64,000 bases of DNA from Brevibacillus_H sp049846925 (GTDB taxonomy: Bacteria > Bacillota > Bacilli > Brevibacillales > Brevibacillaceae): assembly GCF_049846925.1 (NCBI RefSeq), contig NZ_JBNCMT010000009.1, positions 101,700-165,699 on the forward strand. The letters are read 5' to 3'. Made by a program: the position numbers and the translations under genes. This document shows, one piece after another, positions 9,089-17,637 of this stretch. Under the pieces are notes generated by a model. The model saw only the letters and a list, made by a program, of their open reading frames with translations, did not search any database and was not told the origin of the DNA. Position 1 is the first letter of the stretch. Each line of letters begins with the position of its first letter.

Positions 9089-10345
9089 TTGGAGGCTTTT
9101 ACTATCGAAGGTGGAAAACCTCTGTCTGGTACACTACGGATACAAGGAGCAAAGAATGCTGCCCTCCCAATTCTCGCCGCCGCAATATTGGCTGAAGGGC
9201 AATTTCATATCTACGATGTGCCACATTTGAAAGATATAGAAGTAATGCTGAGAATTTTGTCAGCTTTGGGAGCAAAGGTGCGGCATACCGATGGATGTGT
9301 TAGTTTAGATACGACATCATTATCGATCTCACATGTTCCTGATGAATTGATGGGGCAGATGCGTTCGTCTATCTTTTTGATGGGACCGCTCCTGGCTAGG
9401 CTTGGAGAGGTTACCATTTCAAGACCAGGCGGCTGTGATATCGGGGAGCGGAGAATTGATCTACATTTGTCTGGACTCGCTGCACTCGGTGCCAAGAGCG
9501 AAGATTCAGAAGGGTATATCACATTTAAAGCAAAGCAACTGAAAGGTACGAATATCTTCCTGTCGTTCCCGAGCGTAGGTGCAACGGAGAATATCATGAT
9601 GGCGGCAGTGCTAGCCAAAGGAACGACCCGCATCCACAACCCCGCAAGAGAACCGGAAATTGTTGACATCCAAAACTTTCTCAACGCCATGGGAGCAAGG
9701 ATTCGGGGCGCAGGGACGGATACAATTGAAATTGATGGCGTATCAAAACTACGTGGAGTAAGCTATCGCATTATCCCTGACCGGATTGTAGCAGGCACTC
9801 ATCTGTTGGCTGTGGGTGCAGCTCAAGGTCAAGTGGAATTGACGAACACCATTCCTGGTCATCTTACTGCACTTATCGAAATGGCACGTACATGTGGTGT
9901 TGAAATCAAAACCCACCATGATATAATGGAAGTCAAAAGTACGTCGCGCCCAAAAGCAATTGATCGGATCATCACCTCCCCCTATCCTGGATTTCCTACT
10001 GATCTGCAAGCGCAGATGATGACTTTCCTTGTATTGGCGAGAGGCACGAGTGTGATCAAGGAGACAATTTTTGAGGGAAGATTCAAACACGTCAATGAAT
10101 TAACACGACTGGGAGCATCCATCTACGTTGATCTGGGTACAGCCTTTATTCGAGGCGTGAGCAAATTAAATGGAGCCGTTGTTGAAGCAACTGATTTACG
10201 GGCAGGAGCTGCTCTCGTATTGGCAGGTCTCGCTGCGGAAGGTACGACCACGGTCGAAAAGATTTATCATATTGACCGAGGCTACGAACGTCTGGAATGG
10301 CAACTTCAACAGCTTGGCGCAACCGTTAAGCGTGTAACCACATAG
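9089..10345 (+). CDS. murA: UDP-N-acetylglucosamine 1-carboxyvinyltransferase
   Basis: First committed cytoplasmic step of peptidoglycan synthesis: transfer of enolpyruvate from PEP to UDP-GlcNAc; the fosfomycin target. The 418-residue EPSP-synthase fold has Lys22-Asn23 (QGAKNAALP) and the active-site cysteine at residue 116 in RPGGCDIGE, so a fosfomycin-sensitive Cys-type enzyme is expected. A TTG start at 9089 is supported by GGAGGTG six bases upstream. In B. subtilis the murA copies lie elsewhere; here one is placed beside murB in the division cluster. Confidence 0.94.
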   Translation: MEAFTIEGGKPLSGTLRIQGAKNAALPILAAAILAEGQFHIYDVPHLKDIEVMLRILSALGAKVRHTDGCVSLDTTSLSISHVPDELMGQMRSSIFLMGPLLARLGEVTISRPGGCDIGERRIDLHLSGLAALGAKSEDSEGYITFKAKQLKGTNIFLSFPSVGATENIMMAAVLAKGTTRIHNPAREPEIVDIQNFLNAMGARIRGAGTDTIEIDGVSKLRGVSYRIIPDRIVAGTHLLAVGAAQGQVELTNTIPGHLTALIEMARTCGVEIKTHHDIMEVKSTSRPKAIDRIITSPYPGFPTDLQAQMMTFLVLARGTSVIKETIFEGRFKHVNELTRLGASIYVDLGTAFIRGVSKLNGAVVEATDLRAGAALVLAGLAAEGTTTVEKIYHIDRGYERLEWQLQQLGATVKRVTT

Positions 10346-10368
10346 TGTAGGATCTTTTATTACAAGCG

Positions 10369-10397
10369 AAGCGGCATAAGCATTTTATGCCGCTTTC
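10369..10397 (+). terminator. Hairpin after murA
   Basis: An 11-bp perfect stem AAGCGGCATAA/TTATGCCGCTT with a five-base loop follows murA by 23 bases. The T-tract after it is poor (TTTCATTCG), so termination is probably partial and divIB may still receive read-through. Confidence 0.55.
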
Positions 10398-10454
10398 ATT
10401 CGTTTGATACATGCTTTGGTTTTTCTGTTATCAATATCCATTCGGAGGGCGGAA

Positions 10455-11267
10455 ATGGCGGTTTATGACGAACGCATCCCACAAGTAAAACAAATCCCAC
10501 CTCAACCGAAAAAGAAAGGGAGCCGCAAACTTCTTTTCCTCTTGGTTTTCTTCTTTTTGACAATATTGACGGTGTTGTTTATCCGTTCACCATATAGCAA
10601 AGTTAGTGAAATCAGAGTGACTGGCAATTCCATTTACAATCCAGATGAAATTATTGCAGCGTCAGGTGTTACCAAAGGGATGCAGTTTTTTGCAGTATTT
10701 GAAGGCGTCGTCCAGAAAAATGCCTCTGTTTTAAAAGGGATTAACGAGATAACTATTACACGGGAATTTCCGGGAATCATTCAGCTTCACATAAAAGAAT
10801 ACCGACGAATTGCCCTTGTTTTTGATGCATCGGGCAAAAGATACCCTCTACTGGAAAATGGCATGCAACTACTGGAAAAGAACTACCAAAACAACGTAGT
10901 GGACAGGCCTATCATCCGAAACTGGGGTACAAAGGAACTGCTCGAACCACTAGGAAAGCAGCTTGCCCAGTTGCCAACAGCACTCTTAACCGAGATTTCT
11001 GATATCTCATTGACGCCCACACAGTATGACAAAAGTAGAATCACTCTCTTCATGAAAGATGGGAATCAGGTGCAAAGTGTGATTCATCTCTTGGCAAAGA
11101 AAATTGTTTGGTACCCTGCTGTCGTGAAGGAAATTCCGAAGGGTGAAAAGGGAACAATCTATATGCTGGAGAGCACCTGGTATAGCAAGTACGGAAGCAC
11201 CCAACCGCCAGAGCCTCCAAAAACAGATGACGAGAAGAAGGAGTCTACGACTAATGAAGGTACGTAA
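10455..11267 (+). CDS. divIB: Cell division protein DivIB/FtsQ
   Basis: Bitopic divisome protein that stabilises the FtsL-DivIC-FtsW-PBP2b complex. The 270-residue protein has a basic cytoplasmic N-terminus (PKKKGSRK), one membrane span (LLFLLVFFFLTILTVLFI), then an extracellular POTRA domain beginning KVSEIRVTGNSIYNPDEI. The tail is hydrophilic and acidic/lysine-rich. GGAGGG lies five bases before ATG 10455, which excludes the longer open frame. The end overlaps the start of the next gene by 14 bases. Confidence 0.88.
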   Translation: MAVYDERIPQVKQIPPQPKKKGSRKLLFLLVFFFLTILTVLFIRSPYSKVSEIRVTGNSIYNPDEIIAASGVTKGMQFFAVFEGVVQKNASVLKGINEITITREFPGIIQLHIKEYRRIALVFDASGKRYPLLENGMQLLEKNYQNNVVDRPIIRNWGTKELLEPLGKQLAQLPTALLTEISDISLTPTQYDKSRITLFMKDGNQVQSVIHLLAKKIVWYPAVVKEIPKGEKGTIYMLESTWYSKYGSTQPPEPPKTDDEKKESTTNEGT

Positions 11268-11967
11268 ATTTCACATTTTTTTAGCGTTCGTCACTGTCAC
11301 GACTGGCTTTCTGATGGCAATCTCGATCGAGTCAACCAAACTGCGTACTATGGAAAGAGAAAAGGATCAGAAATGGCAGCAGGAGACGCAGCTAAATGAG
11401 CGAATTCTGGCTGAGAAAGAACAGAATCGCAAGCTGGAAGCACAACTCCTGAAAATTCAAAAGGATGTCGGTAAAGTCGAGGAAGCGATGGCCATGCGCC
11501 AAACGGCCGCAGCATCGATCCTGCATGAGTTGGAGAATTCCCGTATGCTGTCAGGGGCAATTCAGGTAGAGGGACCAGGTCTGATGGTTACCCTGCAAGA
11601 TAACCCCAATGCTGCCAACTCGAATGAAATTACCAAGTACATTGTGCATGAACAGGACATCAGACGAGTGGTCAATGAGCTGTATGCGGCAGGAGCAGAA
11701 GGGATCAGCATAAACAATCAGCGCCTCGTCAGTAACTCTGCCATTCGCTGTGTTGGTCCTACCGTTATCGTTAATGGAGTGAAATCTGCGGCCCCGTTCG
11801 TCATTACTGCGATTGGCGACCCGGTTACGCTAGAGAATGCTCTCAAGCTTCCTGGGGGAGTCATTAACCTATTGGAAGGGTACGTACAAATCGAGGTAGT
11901 AAAGAAAGATCTGGTCGAATTACCAGCTTTTGTCGGCGATACAAAGTCTGACAATCGCTCTTCATAG
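11254..11967 (+). CDS. ylxW: DUF881 membrane protein, YlxW-like
   Basis: A 237-residue protein with one N-terminal membrane anchor (IFLAFVTVTTGFLMA), a coiled coil of roughly 60 residues rich in E, K and Q, and a DUF881 domain with the recognisable stretches VEGPGLMVTLQD and ELYAAGAEGISINNQRL. The function is not established. In B. subtilis two such genes lie in the same place between divIB and sbp, so a role near division or septum synthesis is inferred. ATG 11254 lies inside the end of divIB, with GAAGGAG about ten bases upstream. Confidence 0.82.
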   Translation: MKVRKFHIFLAFVTVTTGFLMAISIESTKLRTMEREKDQKWQQETQLNERILAEKEQNRKLEAQLLKIQKDVGKVEEAMAMRQTAAASILHELENSRMLSGAIQVEGPGLMVTLQDNPNAANSNEITKYIVHEQDIRRVVNELYAAGAEGISINNQRLVSNSAIRCVGPTVIVNGVKSAAPFVITAIGDPVTLENALKLPGGVINLLEGYVQIEVVKKDLVELPAFVGDTKSDNRSS

Positions 11968-11986
11968 CAGAGGCAGGGATGGATAC

Positions 11987-12736
11987 ATGTTGACACAAAC
12001 CCGCAAAATAACGTTTATTCTCACTGGTATAAGTGCTATTATAGGTGTTATGTTAGCAACCCAGTTGCAAAGCAAACAGGACCCTAAAGTTAGTGAAACC
12101 AGAAGTATTACTGAACTGCGTGCCACTTTGCAAAAAGAACTGGAAAAGCACAAAAGCCTGTTAGCTGACATGTCCAAAAATGAAAAACTGTTATACGAAT
12201 ATGAGACCTCTCTCAATGCTGGTGAATCGGTAGAAGTGATGAAGGACGAACTGGAGAGAGCCAAAAAGCTGGCTGGCCTGGTACAGGCAGAGGGAACGGG
12301 TGTCGTCATCCGAATCATCGATGCTCCCATCCCAGTCGGTGTGACTCAGCCAATTGGTGCTGTCCATGAGGGTTCTTACCAGCCTAATCTGGTTGTTGAT
12401 GAGGATTTACGCTGGTTGATTAATGAGCTGTTTGCCAATGGCGCCAAAGCCGTCTCGATTAATGGGCAACGCCTGATATCCACCAGTTCGATTCGAAATG
12501 TAGGTGAAGAGATTCAAGTTGACACGAGACCGGTTCGACCACCATATGAGCTCAAAGCGCTGGGCGAACCAGATAATCTGATCACTGGTTTAAAACTCGC
12601 AGGAGTGGAAGAAAACTTCCAGCTTGCGAATAAACTTGTCATCATGGAGAAACGGGACAAGCTGACGATCTCTGCATTTGTTGGCAATCGAACGATTCAC
12701 TTTATGAAACCTGTAAAAGCAAAAGGAGATTCGTAG
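11987..12736 (+). CDS. ylxX: DUF881 membrane protein, YlxX-like
   Basis: A second DUF881 protein of 249 residues with the same architecture as its upstream neighbour: N-terminal anchor (ITFILTGISAIIGVMLA), a coiled coil, and a DUF881 domain with VQAEGTGVVIRI and ELFANGAKAVSINGQRL. The two proteins probably arose by tandem duplication. The conserved coiled coils suggest that they could pair as a heterodimer, which is inference only. The ribosome site is weak (AGGGATGG), so the gene may depend on coupling to the previous one. Confidence 0.8.
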   Translation: MLTQTRKITFILTGISAIIGVMLATQLQSKQDPKVSETRSITELRATLQKELEKHKSLLADMSKNEKLLYEYETSLNAGESVEVMKDELERAKKLAGLVQAEGTGVVIRIIDAPIPVGVTQPIGAVHEGSYQPNLVVDEDLRWLINELFANGAKAVSINGQRLISTSSIRNVGEEIQVDTRPVRPPYELKALGEPDNLITGLKLAGVEENFQLANKLVIMEKRDKLTISAFVGNRTIHFMKPVKAKGDS

Positions 12737-12738
12737 GC

Positions 12739-13086
12739 ATGTGGTTACCTGTCGTAGGACTAATCATTGGTCTGTCCGTTGGTTTTTTTCTCGAATTGCG
12801 TATCCCGTTAGAGTACAGCAATTATTTATCGATTGCCTTATTAGCAGGTCTGGATACGATATTTGGGGGAATCCGCTCTTATCTGGAGAAAATGTTTAAC
12901 GTGCGTATCTTTATGTCAGGCTTTTTCTTTAATACGCTGCTAGCTGCGGGTCTAGCCTTTTTGGGCGGTTTCTTAGGAATCGACTTGTATTTGGCTGCGA
13001 TTGTTGCTTTTGGTGTAAGGTTGTTTAACAACTTGGCGGTGATTCGTAGGATAATTTTATCAAGTTGGTTAAGTAAAACGGAGTAA
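12739..13086 (+). CDS. sbp: Small basic membrane protein Sbp (DUF1290)
   Basis: A 115-residue hydrophobic protein with about four membrane segments, and conserved DUF1290 stretches LSIALLAGLDTIFGGIRSYLE and FGVRLFNNLAVIRR. The molecular function is unknown. It is a constant neighbour of ftsA in Bacillales and closes the transcription unit that starts at divIB. AAAGGAG stands just before the start, which lies two bases after the preceding stop. Confidence 0.88.
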   Translation: MWLPVVGLIIGLSVGFFLELRIPLEYSNYLSIALLAGLDTIFGGIRSYLEKMFNVRIFMSGFFFNTLLAAGLAFLGGFLGIDLYLAAIVAFGVRLFNNLAVIRRIILSSWLSKTE

Positions 13087-13142
13087 AAGCTATGACTAAA
13101 GTAACATAATTTGAGTTTTTGTTAAAATTTCATGCTAGAAAA

Positions 13143-13171
13143 AAAGGGAATGATTATCCTGTGTGGAATAG
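13143..13171 (+). promoter_or_regulatory. Candidate sigma-H promoter of ftsA-ftsZ
   Basis: AAAGGGAAT (13143-13151) matches the sigma-H -35 pattern RNAGGAWWW at eight of nine positions. After 11 bases, GTGGAATAG (13163-13171) matches RNNGAATWW at eight of nine. A start near 13178 would give a leader of about 50 bases to ftsA. The B. subtilis ftsAZ operon is known to have a sigma-H promoter raising FtsZ at sporulation onset. The match is by eye. Confidence 0.45.
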
Positions 13172-13225
13172 ATTATGCAGATGTGTTTGCTATAGTTATG
13201 TCGTAGTAGAGGAGGTGTCACTGGT

Positions 13226-14479
13226 TTGGTGAGTAACCATAATGAACTCATAGTCAGCTTAGATATCGGAACGTCAAAAGTACGTGTAATCATCGGTGAA
13301 ATTAATGGCGGAACGATTAACATCATAGGGGTGGGACAAGCCCATTCCGAGGGGATCAAAAAAGGAGCTATCGTCGATATAGACCAAACCGTGCATGCCA
13401 TCCGGGAAGCTGTCGATCATGCCGAGCGTATGGTTGATGTTACCATTGAAGATCTTTTTGTTGGAGTAAGTGGTAATCACATTGAGCTATATGAAACTCA
13501 GGGGGTCGTAGCTGTTTCCAGTGAGGACCGTGAGATTAGAGAAGAAGATATTCGTCGTGTCATTCAAGCAGCGAAGGTAGTTGCCATTCCTCCAGATCGT
13601 GAAATCATTGAAGTTGTCCCGAAAGAATTCGTTGTAGATGGTCTGAGAAGCATTAAGGACCCACGTGGAATGATTGGCGTCAGATTGGAAATGGAAGGAA
13701 CGATTGTAACCGGTTCGAAAACCGTGATACATAATATCGTTCGTTGTGTAGAAAAGGCTAATTTGCGAATTGCGGGCATTTTCTTGCAGCCATTGGCAGC
13801 AAGCCGTGTCGCTTTGTCCAAAGACGATAAAAATCTTGGTGTCGTGCTCGTTGACATTGGTGCCGGATCGACATCAATTGCAGTTTTCCAGCAAGGACAG
13901 CTTGCTGCAACATCTGTAATTGGAGTAGGCGGAGACCACATTACAAGCGACATTACGCTGGGACTTCGAACACACACGGATGTGGCTGAAAAGGTAAAAA
14001 TCAAGCACGGATGCGCATTGATAGACGAAGCTTCTGAGGAAGACAAGTTCAAAGTTTCGAGAATCGGCAGTGATGTAGAGAAACAGTTCACTCAAGTGGA
14101 TCTTGCGAATATCATTGAACCTCGAGCTGCTGAGATCTTCAATTTGGTTGAAGATGAAGTGTATCGATTAGGTTATCAGGATGATATTACAGGTGGTTAT
14201 GTGCTTACAGGTGGAACAGTTTCCATGCCTGGCATGCTCGAGTTGGCCAAGGAAGAATTCCAGACTCCAGTGAGAATCGCTATTCCTGATTACATCGGAG
14301 TGCGTGACCCTGCATATACAGGGGGAGTAGGATTAATACAATATGCTGCCTCCCATTCCGAACGGAAAGCAGAACGCAACGTTTCTAGCAGCCGACCACT
14401 GCAAAAGACCGGGGCAAGTAGACAGAAAGATTCAGGTTTAATTGAAAAAGTGAAAAATTGGTTTAGTGAATTTATCTAA
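13226..14479 (+). CDS. ftsA: Cell division actin-like protein FtsA
   Basis: Actin-fold ATPase that tethers FtsZ filaments to the membrane and recruits the late divisome. The N-terminus LIVSLDIGTSKVRVIIGE is the phosphate-1 loop, VLVDIGAGSTSIAVF the phosphate-2 loop and GYVLTGGTVSMPG the adenosine loop. The C-terminus (IEKVKNWFSEF) is the amphipathic membrane-targeting helix. Two starts are possible: TTG 13226, eight bases after GGAGGTG, or GTG 13229. The protein is about 417 residues. Confidence 0.94.
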   Translation: MVSNHNELIVSLDIGTSKVRVIIGEINGGTINIIGVGQAHSEGIKKGAIVDIDQTVHAIREAVDHAERMVDVTIEDLFVGVSGNHIELYETQGVVAVSSEDREIREEDIRRVIQAAKVVAIPPDREIIEVVPKEFVVDGLRSIKDPRGMIGVRLEMEGTIVTGSKTVIHNIVRCVEKANLRIAGIFLQPLAASRVALSKDDKNLGVVLVDIGAGSTSIAVFQQGQLAATSVIGVGGDHITSDITLGLRTHTDVAEKVKIKHGCALIDEASEEDKFKVSRIGSDVEKQFTQVDLANIIEPRAAEIFNLVEDEVYRLGYQDDITGGYVLTGGTVSMPGMLELAKEEFQTPVRIAIPDYIGVRDPAYTGGVGLIQYAASHSERKAERNVSSSRPLQKTGASRQKDSGLIEKVKNWFSEFI

Positions 14480-14618
14480 TTTTTTATTCTTGTTTTTCGC
14501 TTCTCAAATTCAGTCGGACCTTTTGTCAGCCACAGAGCTTCCGGTTCAAAGGGTAACAACTAAGACACGGCTTCAAGGGGAAGCTTTTCGTATGATCCAG
14601 TGAGGAGGAACTTTCAGT

Positions 14619-15758
14619 ATGTTGGAATTTGACCTAGATTTGGAACAATTGGCTCAAATAAAAGTAATTGGTTGTGGCGGCGGAGGAAGCAACGCAGTTA
14701 ACCGCATGATCGCTGGTGGTGTGAAAGGCGTTGAATTCATCACTGTCAATACCGATGCACAGGCGCTCCAATTATCACAAGCAGATATTAAATTGCAAAT
14801 TGGAGAAAAATTAACGCGCGGTCTTGGTGCAGGAGCGAATCCTGATGTAGGAAAAAAAGCTGCTGAAGAAAGCCGCGAACTGATTGAAAATGCATTGCGT
14901 GGTTCTGATATGGTATTCGTAACAGCCGGTATGGGTGGCGGTACGGGTACTGGTGCAGCTCCTGTAATTGCAGAAATTGCAAAAGAATTGGGAGCTTTGA
15001 CCGTTGGTGTGGTAACTCGTCCATTTTCTTTCGAGGGACGCAAGCGTTCACTGCAAGCAGATGCAGGTATTGCTGCCTTGAAAGAAAAGGTTGATACATT
15101 GATTGTGATTCCGAATGACCGTTTGTTGGAAATCGTTGATAAAAACACGCCGATGCTCGAAGCATTCCGCACAGCGGATAACGTACTCGGACAAGGTGTG
15201 CAAGGGATCTCTGATTTGATCGCTGTACCTGGTTTGATCAACTTGGACTTTGCGGACGTCAAAACAATTATGACTGAACGTGGATCTGCGTTAATGGGTA
15301 TTGGTATCGGCAGCGGTGAAAACCGTGCTGCTGAAGCAGCTCGACGTGCAATCTCCTCACCATTGCTGGAGACTTCCATTGATGGTGCTCGTGGTGTCCT
15401 GATGAATATCACAGGTGGAAGCAACCTGAGCCTTTATGAAGTAAATGAAGCGGCAGACATTGTTTCTTCCGCTGCTGATATTGATGTGAATATGATCTTC
15501 GGTGCGGTAATTAACGAAGAACTGAAAAATGAGATCATCGTAACTGTTATTGCTACCGGATTCGAACAGAACCAACAGGCAAGTGCTGCACGTCGTCCTC
15601 AACCACAGGCAGCAACTACTCGCCCATCGCAACCAACTTCACAAGCAGGCTCTACTCGCCAACGTGAAGAAGAAGAGGAAAAAATCCTGTCCATGAGCAG
15701 CTTGGACAATCTGGATATTCCTGCATTCTTGCGTAACCGTCGCAGAAATAAAAAGTAG
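14619..15758 (+). CDS. ftsZ: Cell division GTPase FtsZ
   Basis: Tubulin-like GTPase forming the Z ring at mid-cell and, at sporulation, near the poles. The 379-residue protein has the N-terminal GCGGGGSNAVNRM, the tubulin signature GGGTGTG near residues 106-112, the T7 loop NLDFADVKTIM, a variable Q/P/T-rich linker (about 315-350), and the conserved C-terminal peptide LDIPAFLRNRRR that binds FtsA and SepF. GAGGAGG lies before the ATG. The genes for both tethers, ftsA and sepF, are in this window. Confidence 0.97.
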   Translation: MLEFDLDLEQLAQIKVIGCGGGGSNAVNRMIAGGVKGVEFITVNTDAQALQLSQADIKLQIGEKLTRGLGAGANPDVGKKAAEESRELIENALRGSDMVFVTAGMGGGTGTGAAPVIAEIAKELGALTVGVVTRPFSFEGRKRSLQADAGIAALKEKVDTLIVIPNDRLLEIVDKNTPMLEAFRTADNVLGQGVQGISDLIAVPGLINLDFADVKTIMTERGSALMGIGIGSGENRAAEAARRAISSPLLETSIDGARGVLMNITGGSNLSLYEVNEAADIVSSAADIDVNMIFGAVINEELKNEIIVTVIATGFEQNQQASAARRPQPQAATTRPSQPTSQAGSTRQREEEEEKILSMSSLDNLDIPAFLRNRRRNKK

Positions 15759-15780
15759 TTCTGAGTGAAAATATCATGTG

Positions 15781-15814
15781 AAAAGCCTTGTATCCACGGG
15801 ATACAGGGCTTTTA
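15781..15814 (+). terminator. Rho-independent terminator after ftsZ
   Basis: AAAAGCCtTGTATCC / GGATACAgGGCTTTT forms a stem of 14 pairs with a three-base loop, followed by a short T/A-rich run. It ends the ftsA-ftsZ unit 22 bases after the stop codon. Confidence 0.85.
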
Positions 15815-15834
15815 TATTATTAAATAGACGATCG

Positions 15835-16515
15835 CTTTATTCAAGGATAAACCGCTGGATTTTTCTCCTGATGAGCGCGATGGAGCTACACCAATTCCGG
15901 ATATATCCTGTTGTCGTATATCATTGAGCAGCTATCCGGTCAACCGTTCGGTGAGTACATCAAAGTGGTGGAGGATTTGTATAAATGGTATCGAGCCTTA
16001 TATACAGACAAGTTGGTGAGCAAAGAAGGGCTGGAGCGTATGTTTACTCCTTATATGCCGATTTACGGGGGTACGGCTGGCATATCATAGAAGTGAGCAT
16101 TGCAGGCAAAATGAGAAAGCGCATTGGCCACCTGGGAGATTGTCGTGGATTTGTAAACAACTTTGTCCGCTATATCGACGAGGATCTCGTTGTGATTGTT
16201 TTAAGTAATCTTGCTATTACACCAGTTGAGCAGATTTCTACAGATCTCGCTTCCCTTGTGTTAGGAGAGTCGATCGCCCCGATTGAGCAGATTGAACTGC
16301 GTACGCTGAATACTCAGGAGCTTGAGCTGTACACAGGAACCTATGTAGTAGAGGGGGAACACCCGCAAACGATTCAAATTATACGGGAAGAAAACGCCGA
16401 TTGAATTTCTGAGAGATGAGCATGGCAGTATTACACAGATGGTTTATCGAGATGTATACCGAACGAAAAAGATGGCACTGAGAGAAAGTAAACGGGAGAT
16501 TAATACTAGGATAAA
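15835..16515 (+). pseudogene. Decayed serine beta-lactamase/PBP4*-type hydrolase
   Basis: Pieces of a beta-lactamase-family serine hydrolase appear in all three forward frames. From about 15840 the frame reads FKDKPLDFSPDER; a shift follows to WSYTNSGYILLSYIIEQLSG with the YxN catalytic motif (YTN), ending in a stop at 16087-16090. An apparent internal deletion lies after GEYI. Another shift leads to RIGHLGDCRGFVNNFVRY, the HxG box region, and a last one at about 16400 to the tail KTPIEFLRDEHGSI. The N-terminal SxxK part is missing. Several independent frameshifts and the missing half show that it is dead. The exact ends are uncertain. Confidence 0.75.
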
Positions 16516-16523
16516 AGGAATAG

Positions 16524-16573
16524 AAAGAGCCATCTTATGCTACCAGATTATTGGCGCAAGAAGGCTCTTTTTG
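16524..16573 (+). terminator. Terminator downstream of the pseudogene
   Basis: AAAGAGCCaTCTT (16524-16536) pairs with AAGAaGGCTCTTT (16558-16570) with one mismatch, a 21-base loop, then TT. It is probably the old terminator of the decayed hydrolase, and it insulates the spoIIGA promoter just downstream. Confidence 0.6.
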
Positions 16574-16608
16574 CATAAAATTATTTCTACAAAAAAAGTA
16601 AAAAAAGC

Positions 16609-16651
16609 TGTCAAGAACTGACAGACTTTGGAATAAACATTGAGATATACT
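16609..16651 (+). promoter_or_regulatory. spoIIG-type Spo0A-activated promoter (22-bp spacer)
   Basis: CTGACA (16618-16623) and TATACT (16646-16651) are separated by exactly 22 bases, the abnormal spacing known for the Spo0A-activated, sigma-A-dependent spoIIG promoter of B. subtilis. Two similar boxes, TGTCAAG (16609) and TGACAGA (16619), lie one helical turn apart over the -35. They resemble the 0A box TGNCGAA imperfectly. The start site would be about 20 bases before spoIIGA. Confidence 0.6.
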
Positions 16652-16679
16652 GTTTTTGCCAGACGGGGGTGAATTCAGT

Positions 16680-17636
16680 ATGGTAGTGTATCTCGATATC
16701 ATTCTACTCCTGAATTTTGCGATTGATACCTTATTGTTGTGGTTCACTGCGTATTTTCGCAAGGAGCGTATCGTTTGGTGGAGATTGCTACTTGCCTCTT
16801 TTTTTGGGTCTACCTACATTGTTTTCTTCTTTTTCCCTTCTTTTGCGGGACTCTATCAATGGGGAGTGAAATTGGTTTTTTCCATACTGATGTTGCTCAT
16901 CGCTTTCGGAGTATCCCGTTTATTCACATTCATTCAACATTTATGTATTTTTTATTTCATCGCCTTTGTATTTGGTGGGGGAGTATTCGGGCTAGAGTAC
17001 CTGCTTTCCTCCCAAAGTGAGATTGTAAATGGAATCTTGGTCACTCATAATGATGGATTTGGCGTTGGTACCAAGCCTACCTTTTTGGTCGTTATTGCCG
17101 GGTTCATTGTGATTTGCTTTTTAAGCAAAAAAAGTTACGAAGCAATCCAGGAACCACGAAGAGTAGAAGCCTTTTTGGTTGATGTTGTGATCAAACTGAA
17201 AGGTGAAAGTGTCATCTGTCGTGGTCTGGTTGATACGGGAAATCAGTTGCACGAACCTGTCACTAGAATCCCCGTCATGGTGGTGGAGAGTCAATTGTTA
17301 GCCCACCTCTTGCCTCCTGCGTTACTAGCTCATATAGCGAATGATGCTAGTAATCTGGATGGCTTGGATGATCTGCTGCAATCGCTCCCTGATGAATGGC
17401 ACACCTTATTGCGTCTGGTACCTTACCGAAGTGTTTCCAGAGGTATGGATTTCATGGTTGCCTTCAAGCCAGAGCAGGTCATGGTTCAGGAGAAGGGGAA
17501 GCGATTTGAGACAAATCGGGTGCTGGTTGGTCTTAATTCCCTTCCGCTGTCAAGCACAAAACAATATCAAGCAATTGTTCATCCTGCGTTGATTCAGCAA
17601 GTTGAACAAACCATTACAAGAGAACAGGAGGGTTAG
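16680..17636 (+). CDS. spoIIGA: Sporulation sigma-E processing protease SpoIIGA
   Basis: Membrane-bound aspartic protease of the mother cell that cleaves pro-sigma-E after a signal from SpoIIR. The first half has five to six membrane spans. The cytoplasmic C-terminal half contains the retroviral-like active-site triad DTG at residues 185-187 (LVDTGNQL). GGGGGTG precedes ATG 16680, giving 318 residues. The gene overlaps no neighbour and is followed by sigE after one base, so protease and substrate are made together. Confidence 0.93.
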   Translation: MVVYLDIILLLNFAIDTLLLWFTAYFRKERIVWWRLLLASFFGSTYIVFFFFPSFAGLYQWGVKLVFSILMLLIAFGVSRLFTFIQHLCIFYFIAFVFGGGVFGLEYLLSSQSEIVNGILVTHNDGFGVGTKPTFLVVIAGFIVICFLSKKSYEAIQEPRRVEAFLVDVVIKLKGESVICRGLVDTGNQLHEPVTRIPVMVVESQLLAHLLPPALLAHIANDASNLDGLDDLLQSLPDEWHTLLRLVPYRSVSRGMDFMVAFKPEQVMVQEKGKRFETNRVLVGLNSLPLSSTKQYQAIVHPALIQQVEQTITREQEG

Positions 17637-17637
17637 C

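Noticed and set aside
14654..15424. 256-codon minus-strand frame opposite ftsZ
   Set aside because: Low-complexity Ser/Pro/Ala-rich product, no ribosome site, fully overlaps ftsZ. An antisense shadow.
15985..16404. 139-codon frame as an intact gene
   Set aside because: Its C-terminal part is beta-lactamase-like, but the N-terminal part is out of the family frame and the rest lies in other frames. Treated as part of the pseudogene.
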